A stretch of DNA of 32,402 nucleotides from Fimenecus sp045632525 (lineage in GTDB: Bacteria; Bacillota; Clostridia; Oscillospirales; Acutalibacteraceae), in the NCBI GenBank assembly GCA_045632525.1, contig JAZQWV010000003.1, positions 1 to 32,402 on the forward strand, read 5' to 3'. Positions 24,574 through 31,646 of the stretch are shown here, one piece after another. The position numbers were made by a program, and so were the translations under genes. Below the pieces are notes generated by a model that made no database searches, was not told the origin of the DNA, and saw only the letters and a program-made list of their open reading frames with translations. Within the stretch, counting starts at the first letter, position 1. Each line of letters starts with the position of its first letter.

Positions 24574-24910
24574 TCTTCCAGTATCTTTTTGGCGTTCAGT
24601 AATTATAATTGCCTTAATTGCAGTTACAACATTTATAACTCGTGCGATTCCATTTGTTTTATTCCCAGAGAATAAAAAGATTCCTAAAACGGTTGAACAT
24701 CTTGGCAAGGTGTTGCCTCCTGCAGTAATAGGAATGCTAGTGGTCTATTGTTTAAAAGGCATAACACCAACAGAATTTCCTTTTGGTTTGCCTGAATTGA
24801 TAGCAGGAGCAACAGTGGTGGTTTTACATCTATGGAAACGAAACAACCTTTTGAGTATAGGTGTGGGCACAATACTCTATATGATATTGATACAGTCAGT
24901 TTTTGTGTAA
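24566..24910 (+). CDS. azlD: AzlD-family branched-chain amino acid exporter, small subunit
   Basis: The small partner of AzlC. The 114-aa protein has four hydrophobic segments and the family stretches FITRAIPFVLFPENK and LGKVLPPAVIGMLVVYCLK. The ATG at 24566 is chosen because GGAGG (24552-24556) lies 9 bases upstream; it overlaps the azlC end by 8 bases. The longer open frame from 24515 is azlC coding sequence. A terminator follows. Confidence 0.88.
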   Translation: MTNLPVSFWRSVIIIALIAVTTFITRAIPFVLFPENKKIPKTVEHLGKVLPPAVIGMLVVYCLKGITPTEFPFGLPELIAGATVVVLHLWKRNNLLSIGVGTILYMILIQSVFV

Positions 24911-24924
24911 AATGAATAAATACT

Positions 24925-24956
24925 AAAAGACAGAATTAATTTTCTGTCTTTTTTTA
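24925..24956 (+). terminator. Terminator of azlCD
   Basis: An 11-bp stem (24925-24935 with 24942-24952), TTAATT loop, then a T-run. Confidence 0.9.
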
Positions 24957-25240
24957 TGTTAAAAACTACTGAAAAAACCCTATATATAATAGTATAGTAA
25001 AAAACAGGAATATTTTCTAAAATTTTCACATAGAATATAGGTGAAAATGTTTCAAAAACCGTAAATTTTGTAACCATTTTGTAATAATTTGCTCGTTTTT
25101 TAAAAATCTCACAAAAAATATTACAAAGGGGGTAGGTAAAAACACTATATATTGTGGAAAATAGGAGTTCTTTGGGATATTCAGTCAAAAATTGACTTGC
25201 GTTTTTGGACAAATTACACAAAAAACATTTTGAAAAAAAT
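24957..25240. other. AT-rich intergenic stretch, no gene recognised
   Basis: About 280 bases, very AT-rich. I see a small hairpin (TTTTCAC at 25023-25029 with GTGAAAA at 25041-25047) and a direct repeat of ATTTTGTAA near 25065-25085. The minus strand has an open frame here, but it has no ribosome binding site and runs through the azlD terminator, so I do not call it. Confidence 0.5.
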
Positions 25241-25269
25241 TTGACTTTTTATTTGCGTTTGAATATAAT
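25241..25269 (+). promoter_or_regulatory. Promoter of the 3D/G5 protein gene
   Basis: TTGACT (25241-25246), 17-base spacer, TATAAT (25264-25269). The transcript should start near 25276. Confidence 0.85.
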
Positions 25270-25275
25270 GTCAAA

Positions 25276-25386
25276 AGTCACAAAGCGAGAATAACGGTTG
25301 TGCGTTAAGTGAGCCTTGAATATGCTTTTCAAAGTTATGTTTGGGGTGAGCACTTTGCCAAAGGGCAAAGGTTGACACAGCTTATT
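25276..25386 (+). promoter_or_regulatory. Structured 5' leader of unknown class upstream of the 3D/G5 gene
   Basis: A leader of about 120 bases with two similar modules. Each has GTGAGC followed by a hairpin: 25309-25314 with CTTGAA/TTCAAAG arms, and 25346-25351 with CTTTGCC/GGCAAAG arms (25353-25359 and 25364-25370). Leaders of related cell-wall genes often hold a c-di-AMP (ydaO) riboswitch, but I do not find that class's conserved GGAACC and CAGCTAAC core, so the class is open. Confidence 0.5.
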
Positions 25387-25400
25387 AAAGGAGCAGAATG

Positions 25401-26648
25401 ATGATAAAAAATATCATTGAGCGTGCGAAAGCAACTCGTGTACCATTTCGAGTTCTTGCACTTATAATGGCTTTAGTCGTTTTATGTGCAGGTACAGTTT
25501 TCGCAGCCAGCGGTGAGACTTATATAGTTGATATCTATGAAGGCTCACAAATCACAAGAGTAGAAACAACTTTAAAAGATGCTTATGCTGTTGTGGAAGA
25601 AGCAAAAATTGAATTGTCAGAGCAAGATAAACTTATACTTGATAAATTCACAGCAGGTGCACAGAGCGAAATTGTAATCTGCCGTGCAAGCAAAGTTAGA
25701 TTTATTCATGCTGACGGAAATATTGTAGATACTGTTTTTGCAGGAACTGTTGCAGAACTTATCGAGAGCCAAGGCGTTGTACTTTCAGACAAACTTGTTT
25801 CAAGTGCCAATGTAAAAGCTGTTGTGACGAACAATATGGAGGTTGTAATTCTTAATTCTTATGACCTTACAATTAATGTTGACGGCGAAACAAGACAGGT
25901 GAAATCAACTGCTAAAACTGTTGGCGATTTACTCGCTGAACAGGGCATAGTTCTTGATAGTGATGATGAAGTTGTTCCAACAGCAGAAACTGAACTTTCT
26001 CACAATCTTACCATTGATGTTCTCAGAGTAGAATATGTAACAAGAGAAGCAAGTGAGAAGATTCCATTCTCAAAGAAAACAGTTAAATCTGCATCAATGA
26101 CAAAAGGTACATCTAAAATCACAACAAAGGGTGTTGATGGAACTAAAACAGTTGTCTATAAAGACAAGGTTGTTAATGGTGAAGTTGCAGAAACATCATT
26201 TGTAAGTGAAACTGTTACAAAGAATCCTGTTACACAGGTTACAACAGAAGGTACACTTCAAAAGTTAGGTAATAGCAGAATTGAAAAGAATGGCAACCCC
26301 ATTTCAGAAATGACACTTCCATCAAAATATACAATTGGTGAGAATAATATTCCAACTGATTATAAGTATAAAATCACAGGTCGAGCAGCAGCTTATTGTG
26401 AACCGGGTGGAAAAACTGCAACAGGCAAACCTGTAATGCCAGGTCGTGTGGCAGTTAATCCAAAACAGATTCCTTATGGAACAGAAATGTGGATTGTGTC
26501 AAACGACGGTATTGTTTATGGCTATGCAGTCGCTGAAGACACAGGTGGATTTGCTAAAAAAGGTTATTACACAGTTGACCTTTACATGAATAGTGTAAGT
26601 CAATGTCGTCAATGGGGCGACCGTGGAGTAACTATCTATGTTCTCTAA
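25401..26648 (+). CDS. Secreted cell-wall protein with DUF348, G5 and 3D domains (YabE/RpfB-like)
   Basis: A putative peptidoglycan-remodelling enzyme acting outside the cell. The 415-aa protein has a signal peptide (basic RAKATRVPFR, hydrophobic 18-35, cleavage near FAA-SG), DUF348-like repeats over about 41-205, a G5 domain at about 207-282 (containing KGVDGTKTVVYKDKVVNG), and a C-terminal 3D domain at about 345-415. In the 3D domain the first of the three namesake aspartates is Asn353 (VAVNPKQIPYGT); Asp380 (AEDTGGF) and Asp393 (VDLYM) are kept. ATG at 25401 fits AAAGGAG (7 bases) better than the adjacent ATG at 25398. A single-gene transcript behind a structured leader. Confidence 0.88.
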   Translation: MIKNIIERAKATRVPFRVLALIMALVVLCAGTVFAASGETYIVDIYEGSQITRVETTLKDAYAVVEEAKIELSEQDKLILDKFTAGAQSEIVICRASKVRFIHADGNIVDTVFAGTVAELIESQGVVLSDKLVSSANVKAVVTNNMEVVILNSYDLTINVDGETRQVKSTAKTVGDLLAEQGIVLDSDDEVVPTAETELSHNLTIDVLRVEYVTREASEKIPFSKKTVKSASMTKGTSKITTKGVDGTKTVVYKDKVVNGEVAETSFVSETVTKNPVTQVTTEGTLQKLGNSRIEKNGNPISEMTLPSKYTIGENNIPTDYKYKITGRAAAYCEPGGKTATGKPVMPGRVAVNPKQIPYGTEMWIVSNDGIVYGYAVAEDTGGFAKKGYYTVDLYMNSVSQCRQWGDRGVTIYVL

Positions 26649-26657
26649 TTAAAAGTT

Positions 26658-26688
26658 AAAGGAAAGAGTTTAAACTCTTTCCTTTTTT
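26658..26688 (+). terminator. Terminator of the 3D/G5 gene
   Basis: A perfect 14-bp inverted repeat (26658-26671 with 26672-26685), followed by TTT. In RNA the innermost pairs form the loop. Confidence 0.92.
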
Positions 26689-26690
26689 CT

Positions 26691-26719
26691 TTGCTTGTGA
26701 TATTATATTTACATATTAT
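26691..26719 (+). promoter_or_regulatory. Promoter of nnr
   Basis: TTGCTT (26691-26696), 17-base spacer, TATTAT (26714-26719), directly after the previous terminator. Confidence 0.65.
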
Positions 26720-26735
26720 ATGTGGAGTGAATTTA

Positions 26736-28265
26736 ATGAGAGTTCTTACAGTTGAAAACACAAGAAAAGTTGAAAGACTTGCAAATGAAAGTGGAATTTC
26801 ATATCTTCAGCTTATGGAGAATGCAGGCTCTTATTGTGCGAGAATTATCCGTCAGACTTTTGAAAATACAAATAAGAGAAATGTTCTTGTTGTGTGTGGT
26901 AAAGGTAAAAACGGCGGTGACGGATTCGTCATTGCACGAAAACTTTCTGAATATGGTTATAACCCAACTGTAATGATGGCTATGGGACTTCCAGTTGATG
27001 AAGAGTCGTCTGAAATGCTCTCGCGAATTAGAGCCATGGGAATTACAGTTGTTCATTATGACGTGACAACTGATAAATACTTTGAAAATGCTCAAATTAT
27101 TGTGGATTGCATTTTCGGTGTTGGATTTAAAGGTGAATCAAATGAAAAGATTGCAGAACTTTTTAATAAAATCAATCTTTCTTCTGCAACTGTTGTAAGT
27201 ATTGATGTTCCAAGTGGATTAGAAGGTGATAGCGGAAAACTTACATCTTCACATATAAAGGCAGATATGACAATCGCGGTTTTGGTGCTTAAACCCGTCC
27301 ATGTGCTAAAGCCATCAATTGAAAGTTGTGGCAAAGTTGTTGTAGCACCAATTGGTATCCCTGAAAAATGCTTTGCAGATGTCAACGCAACTCTCTTTAC
27401 AATGAGTACGGATGAAATTAAAGCCTTTTTTAATAAGCGCGATGCAGAAAGCCATAAAGGTACTTTCGGTACAGTGCTCGTGATTGGTGGAAGTTATGAA
27501 ATGCCTAATGCCATATATTTCGCGTCACAAGGTGCAATTAATAGTGGTGCAGGGCTTGTGAAAATCGCATTTCCCGCAGTGGCTTATAGTGCTATTGCAC
27601 CAAAAACCTATGAGCAGATTTTGATTCCCCTTGAAAGCAATAAAATGGGTCGAATTTCACAGAATGCAATCAAACGCATTGAAAAAGAGTTGGCAAAATG
27701 TTCTTGTGTGCTTGTGGGATGCGGAATGGGTTGTGATGACGATACAAAAGCATTAACAGAATTTGTTATTAAAAATTCGCAAGTGCCCGTAATTCTTGAT
27801 GCTGATGGCATAAATTGCATAGAAAATAATATAGATATAATAGATAGTGCAAAATCGACTGTAATTCTCACACCACATCCAAAAGAGATGTCGAGAATAG
27901 CGGGGGTTAGCGTGGGAAGTATTCAGGAAAATCGTGGAGCAGTGGTAAAAAGCTTTACAAGAGCTCATAAATCCATTCTCGTGCTTAAAGGCGCGTCAAC
28001 TCTTGTGGGGTGCACAGAGTATGATGATATCTATGTTAACAATACAGGCAATCCCGGAATGGCAACTGGTGGCACGGGGGATGTACTTGGCGGAATAATC
28101 GCATCTTTCATAGCGCAAGGTATTGAACCTTTTAAAAGCACTATGGCAGGCGTAAAAATTCACGGAATAGTTGGCGATAAGGTGACAGAAAAATATTCAA
28201 TGATGGGTAATACGCCATCTTTAATGCTTGGTGAGTTACCAAGTGTACTCTCAAAATTTGAATAA
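26736..28265 (+). CDS. nnr: Bifunctional NAD(P)H-hydrate repair enzyme Nnr
   Basis: A cytoplasmic metabolite-repair enzyme: the N-terminal YjeF_N domain epimerises NAD(P)HX and the C-terminal kinase-like domain dehydrates it with ADP/ATP. The 509-aa protein carries LQLMENAG, CGKGKNGGDGFVIAR (55-69) and SIDVPSGLEGD in the N-domain (1-215), then SHKGTFGTVLVIGGS, VILDADGINCI, LTPHPKEMSRIAG and NPGMATGGTGDVLGGI (near 440-455) in the C-domain. Both halves look intact. The ATG at 26736 has GGAG 8 bases upstream; the longer frame from 26691 would start in the promoter. It is first in a group with the lipoprotein gene, 12 bases downstream. Confidence 0.94.
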   Translation: MRVLTVENTRKVERLANESGISYLQLMENAGSYCARIIRQTFENTNKRNVLVVCGKGKNGGDGFVIARKLSEYGYNPTVMMAMGLPVDEESSEMLSRIRAMGITVVHYDVTTDKYFENAQIIVDCIFGVGFKGESNEKIAELFNKINLSSATVVSIDVPSGLEGDSGKLTSSHIKADMTIAVLVLKPVHVLKPSIESCGKVVVAPIGIPEKCFADVNATLFTMSTDEIKAFFNKRDAESHKGTFGTVLVIGGSYEMPNAIYFASQGAINSGAGLVKIAFPAVAYSAIAPKTYEQILIPLESNKMGRISQNAIKRIEKELAKCSCVLVGCGMGCDDDTKALTEFVIKNSQVPVILDADGINCIENNIDIIDSAKSTVILTPHPKEMSRIAGVSVGSIQENRGAVVKSFTRAHKSILVLKGASTLVGCTEYDDIYVNNTGNPGMATGGTGDVLGGIIASFIAQGIEPFKSTMAGVKIHGIVGDKVTEKYSMMGNTPSLMLGELPSVLSKFE

Positions 28266-28277
28266 AGGTAGAATAAT

Positions 28278-28799
28278 ATGAAAAAAGTCCTTTGCATTTT
28301 ATTTTGCATTCTTTTGCTTGGTGGATGCGGGACATTGAAAACAAAGGATTTAGAAAAAGAGCCACTGAATATCAGTGGCTTTAATACTGTGGTGAAAACC
28401 AAAATCAATAATATTGAGATTTGTGGCAATGCTCATTATGTTGTATCTGACGCTCTTTATTTTGATTTTGTAGCACCTGAAACAATAAACGGTACCGAAA
28501 TTGTCTGTCGCAATGGTGAATATCAAGTCAGTTTTAATGATTTGTCAATAAGCCTTGTGGGGAACAAATTGCCATTTAATATGATTTGCAATGCACTTGA
28601 AACTTGTATAAACAATGTGCAAGGCACAACACCACAAATTGATAATATCACAAATCAACTTGTATATACTTATAATACTGAAAAACATCTGTGTAAGTTA
28701 TATGTAGAAAAAGAAACGAAACATTTTATAAAACTCACTATTGATGGTGCAGATGTGTTGCTTTTTGAAAATTTTCAGTATGTGGGACAGACTGAATAG
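28278..28799 (+). CDS. Lipoprotein of unknown function
   Basis: A 173-aa secreted lipoprotein with a lipobox LLGGC (Cys17) after a short hydrophobic signal (VLCILFCILLLGG). The mature part has alternating beta-strand-like stretches (NISGFNTVVKTKINNIEICG, YFDFVAPETINGTEIVCRNG, YQVSFNDLSISL), reminiscent of LolA/RseB-type folds, but I cannot assign a family with confidence. AAAGG overlaps the nnr stop codon, so it belongs to the nnr transcript. In Bacillus subtilis a lipoprotein gene (ydcC) precedes alr-ndoAI-ndoA; this gene holds a similar place before mazF. Confidence 0.75.
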   Translation: MKKVLCILFCILLLGGCGTLKTKDLEKEPLNISGFNTVVKTKINNIEICGNAHYVVSDALYFDFVAPETINGTEIVCRNGEYQVSFNDLSISLVGNKLPFNMICNALETCINNVQGTTPQIDNITNQLVYTYNTEKHLCKLYVEKETKHFIKLTIDGADVLLFENFQYVGQTE

Positions 28800-28894
28800 A
28801 AACTTCATAATATGTATTACTCCCTAAATTTTATCTTAAATGTTTAATAATGCATTTTAAAGGTAAAAATAAAAACAAAGGAGTGATACAGAAA

Positions 28895-29239
28895 ATGAAT
28901 GTTAAAAGAGGGGACATATATTATGCTGATTTAAGTCCTGTTGTGGGTTCAGAGCAAGGTGGAGTAAGACCTGTACTTATAGTCCAAAATGATGTTGGCA
29001 ACAAATATAGCCCAACTGTGATTGCAGCGGCAATTACAAGTCAACAAGAAAAATCCCGTTTACCGACTCATATAAGTGTTAATGGAAATCAATGCGGACT
29101 CAGTAAAGATTCAGTAGTATTACTTGAACAGGTCAGAACAATCGATAAACAACGCCTTAAAGAACGAATGGGTAATTTGTCAACTAACGATATGAATAAA
29201 ATAAATAAAGCATTAACAGTGAGCTTTGGATTGATATAA
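28895..29239 (+). CDS. ndoA: MazF/EndoA-family endoribonuclease toxin
   Basis: A sequence-specific mRNA interferase. The 114-aa protein closely matches Bacillus EndoA, with RGDIYYADLSPVVGSEQGG, RPVLIVQND, LPTHI and LLEQVRTIDKQRL. The key residues fall at the same numbers as in B. subtilis EndoA (Glu20, Arg25, Thr48), so it looks catalytically complete; only the last two residues are lacking. The start at 28895 follows AAAGGAG (28877-28883, 11 bases) and gives the family N-terminus MNVKRGD. No antitoxin gene lies next to it: the 95 bases upstream are too short for one, and no small gene follows. In B. subtilis alr and ndoAI precede it; here both are missing. Confidence 0.93.
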   Translation: MNVKRGDIYYADLSPVVGSEQGGVRPVLIVQNDVGNKYSPTVIAAAITSQQEKSRLPTHISVNGNQCGLSKDSVVLLEQVRTIDKQRLKERMGNLSTNDMNKINKALTVSFGLI

Positions 29240-29254
29240 ATAAAACTGATTACG

Positions 29255-29299
29255 CCTCCCTCTGACGAGGGAGGTGTCTGCGATAGCAGACGGAGGGAG
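29255..29299. repeat. Palindromic repeat with two alternative folds, between mazF and groES
   Basis: Hairpin 1: CCTCCCTC (29255-29262), TGAC loop, GAGGGAGG (29267-29274), perfect 8 bp. Hairpin 2: GTCTGC (29276-29281), GATA loop, GCAGAC (29286-29291). A third arm, GGAGGGAG (29292-29299), can replace the right arm of hairpin 1. It is GC-rich against an AT-rich background and has no T-run, so it looks like a REP-type dispersed element rather than a terminator. Confidence 0.75.
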
Positions 29300-29349
29300 A
29301 GATGGGTAAAAATAAAATATTAAATATCTATTAAATTTACATAAAAGAC

Positions 29350-29378
29350 TTGACCTAAAAGGAAAAACTTGTTAAAAT
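29350..29378 (+). promoter_or_regulatory. Promoter of groES-groEL
   Basis: TTGACC (29350-29355), 17-base spacer, TAAAAT (29373-29378). The predicted transcript start (about 29385) lies inside the CIRCE operator. Confidence 0.85.
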
Positions 29379-29382
29379 TAAA

Positions 29383-29409
29383 TTAGCACTCGAAACACGA
29401 GAGTGCTAA
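29383..29409 (+). promoter_or_regulatory. CIRCE operator (HrcA binding site)
   Basis: TTAGCACTC, 9-base spacer, GAGTGCTAA: an exact match to the CIRCE consensus, overlapping the expected transcript start. HrcA repression of the groE operon is expected, with relief on heat shock. No hrcA is in the window. Confidence 0.98.
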
Positions 29410-29447
29410 ATCTTTGTATTTATAATTCTTTATGGAGGTAATATAAA

Positions 29448-29732
29448 ATGACTATTAAACCACTTGCAGATAGAGTTGTACTCAAATCATGCGAAATGGA
29501 AGAAACAACAAAGAGCGGAATCGTGCTCACAGCTGCTACTCAGGAAAAACCACAGGTGTCTGAGGTTGTTGCAGTTGGTCCTGGCGGATTTGTTGATGGT
29601 AACGAAATCAAAATGTATGTTAAAGTCGGTGACAAGGTAATCACAGGCAAATATTCAGGCACAGAAGTTAAGATGGATAACGAAGAATACACAATCGTTC
29701 GTCAATCAGAAATTCTTGCTATTGTAGAATAA
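29448..29732 (+). CDS. groS: Co-chaperonin GroES
   Basis: The lid of the GroEL folding chamber. The 94-aa protein has IKPLADRVVLKSCEMEETTK, SGIVLT (the mobile-loop region), VSEVVAVGPGG and VGDKVITGKYSGTEVKMDNEEY, and is of normal length. GGAGG precedes the ATG. First gene of the CIRCE-controlled operon, 18 bases before groL. Confidence 0.98.
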   Translation: MTIKPLADRVVLKSCEMEETTKSGIVLTAATQEKPQVSEVVAVGPGGFVDGNEIKMYVKVGDKVITGKYSGTEVKMDNEEYTIVRQSEILAIVE

Positions 29733-29750
29733 TCGGAGGGAATATACATT

Positions 29751-31388
29751 ATGGCTAAACAGATTATTTATGGTGAAGAGGCAAGAAAAGCTCTTCAGAA
29801 TGGTATTGATAAATTAAGCAATACAGTTAAGATTACATTAGGCCCAAAAGGTAGAAATGTAGTTCTTGATAGAAAATACGGTGCACCACTTATCACAAAC
29901 GACGGTGTTACAATTGCTAAAGAAGTTGAACTTGAAGATGCATTCGAAAATATGGGTGCACAGCTTGTTAAAGAAGTTGCAACAAAAACAAACGATGTTG
30001 CAGGTGACGGTACAACAACAGCAACACTTCTTGCTCAGGCTCTCGTTCGTGAAGGTATGAAGAATGTTGCAGCAGGTGCAAACCCAATGGTAGTTAAAAA
30101 AGGTATGCAGGCAGCAGTTAGTGCAGTTGTTGAAGAAGTACTTAAAAATGCAAAACCTGTTGCTTCAACAGAAGATATTGCAAGAGTTGCAACAGTTTCA
30201 GCAGCAGACGAATATGTTGGCAACCTTATTGCAGATGCAATGGCAAAGGTTACAGCAGACGGCGTTATCACAATCGAAGAATCAAAAACAAGCGAAACAT
30301 ATAGTGATGTAGTTGAAGGTATGCAGTTCGACCGTGGTTACATCTCACCTTATATGGTAACAGATACAGATAAGATGGAAGCAGTTATCGACGACGCTCT
30401 CATTCTTATCACAGATAAGAAAATCGGCAATATCCAAGAAATTCTTCCATTACTTGAACAAATCGTTCAGGCAGGTAAGAAACTCGTTATCGTTGCAGAA
30501 GACATCGAAGGCGAAGCACTTTCAACAATCCTTGTTAACAAACTTCGTGGCACATTCACTTGCGTTGCTGTTAAAGCACCAGGCTTTGGCGACAGAAGAA
30601 AAGAAATGCTTCAGGATATCGCAATTCTCACAGGAGGTCAGGTAATCACATCAGACCTTGGCCTTGAGCTTAAAGATACACAACTCTTCCAGCTTGGTCG
30701 TGCAAAACAGGTTAAGATTTCAAAAGAAAATACAATTATCGTTGACGGTGCTGGCGATGTTGATGCAATTAACGGCAGAATTGGACAAATCAAATCACAG
30801 ATTGCAGAAACAACATCAGACTTTGACCGTGAAAAGCTTCAGGAACGCCTTGCAAAGCTTGCAGGTGGTGTTGCAGTTATCCGTGTTGGTGCTGCTACTG
30901 AAACAGAAATGAAAGAAAAGAAACTCCGCATCGAAGACGCTCTCGCAGCTACAAAGGCAGCTGTTGAAGAAGGTACAGTTGCAGGTGGTGGTGTTGCTCT
31001 TCTCGGCGCAATCAAAGCAGCATCAGTTCTTCTCGATACAGAAGATGCAGACTTCAAAACAGGTGTTAAAATTGTTCTTAAAGCAATTGAAGAGCCAGTT
31101 CGTCAGATTGCAGCAAACGCAGGTCTTGAAGGCTCAGTTATCGTAAATGAAATTGTTAACTCAAATAAGGTTGGCTACGGCATCAACTTCGCAACAAGCG
31201 AATATGTTGATATGTTCGAAGCAGGTATCCTTGACCCAGCAAAGGTTACTCGTTCAGCACTTCAAAATGCATCATCAGTTGCAGCGATGGTGCTCACAAC
31301 AGAGTCACTTGTAGCAGATATCCCTGACCCACAGGCTGAAGCAGCAGCTGCAGCAGCAATGGCTCAGGCAGGCGGCGGAATGTATTAA
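29751..31388 (+). CDS. groL: Chaperonin GroEL
   Basis: The ATP-driven folding chamber, a 14-mer in the cytoplasm. The 545-aa protein is full length with TLGPKGRNVVLDRKYGAPLITNDG, the ATP-site GDGTTTATLLAQ, VTDTDKMEA, and VKAPGFGDRRKEMLQDIA. The C-terminal tail is alanine-rich and ends AQAGGGMY rather than in several GGM repeats. GGAGG precedes the ATG. A heptamer array and then a terminator follow the stop codon. Confidence 0.99.
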   Translation: MAKQIIYGEEARKALQNGIDKLSNTVKITLGPKGRNVVLDRKYGAPLITNDGVTIAKEVELEDAFENMGAQLVKEVATKTNDVAGDGTTTATLLAQALVREGMKNVAAGANPMVVKKGMQAAVSAVVEEVLKNAKPVASTEDIARVATVSAADEYVGNLIADAMAKVTADGVITIEESKTSETYSDVVEGMQFDRGYISPYMVTDTDKMEAVIDDALILITDKKIGNIQEILPLLEQIVQAGKKLVIVAEDIEGEALSTILVNKLRGTFTCVAVKAPGFGDRRKEMLQDIAILTGGQVITSDLGLELKDTQLFQLGRAKQVKISKENTIIVDGAGDVDAINGRIGQIKSQIAETTSDFDREKLQERLAKLAGGVAVIRVGAATETEMKEKKLRIEDALAATKAAVEEGTVAGGGVALLGAIKAASVLLDTEDADFKTGVKIVLKAIEEPVRQIAANAGLEGSVIVNEIVNSNKVGYGINFATSEYVDMFEAGILDPAKVTRSALQNASSVAAMVLTTESLVADIPDPQAEAAAAAAMAQAGGGMY

Positions 31389-31393
31389 TAAGT

Positions 31394-31421
31394 GCAAAAC
31401 GCAAAATGCAAAGTGCAAAAT
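31394..31421 (+). repeat. Four tandem heptamers (GCAAAAT-type) between the groEL stop and terminator
   Basis: GCAAAAC, GCAAAAT, GCAAAGT, GCAAAAT in exact 7-base register, starting 5 bases after the groEL stop and ending 12 bases before the terminator stem. It matches the three-heptamer array after metY (9665-9685, read on the minus strand) in 20 of 21 bases. Confidence 0.8.
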
Positions 31422-31433
31422 GAATAAAACTAT

Positions 31434-31471
31434 ACGGCGTGAGTGTAAAAACTTACGCCGTTTTCTTTTTG
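31434..31471 (+). terminator. Terminator of groES-groEL
   Basis: An 11-bp stem with one G-U pair (31434-31444 with 31451-31461), GTAAAA loop, then a T-rich run. Confidence 0.92.
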
Positions 31472-31500
31472 TAACTATTATTACAATTGTGTAATATTTA

Positions 31501-31529
31501 TTGACAATAATAATTGAATTGAGTATAAC
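31501..31529 (+). promoter_or_regulatory. Promoter of the right-edge membrane protein gene
   Basis: TTGACA (31501-31506), 17-base spacer, TATAAC (31524-31529). Confidence 0.75.
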
Positions 31530-31646
31530 TAAAATTGAAAATATAAGTAATTTTCTTGCATTTTTACATAAAAAACAAGCAATTTTGCAAATTAGATTGA
31601 TATAAATAATATTCAATTCTATAATCAGTTAAAAGGAGGCATAGTT

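Noticed and set aside
24877..25221. Minus-strand 114-aa open frame
   Set aside because: No ribosome binding site, crosses the azlD terminator and 3' end, low-complexity AT-driven composition.
25276..25397. ydaO/c-di-AMP riboswitch call
   Set aside because: Gene context fits, but the conserved GGAACC and CAGCTAAC elements are not visible, so I leave the leader unclassified.
28291..28316. TTTGCATTTTATTTTGCATT resembling the heptamer repeat
   Set aside because: It lies in the lipoprotein signal peptide coding region, is out of 7-base register, and is explained by Leu/Phe/Cys codons.
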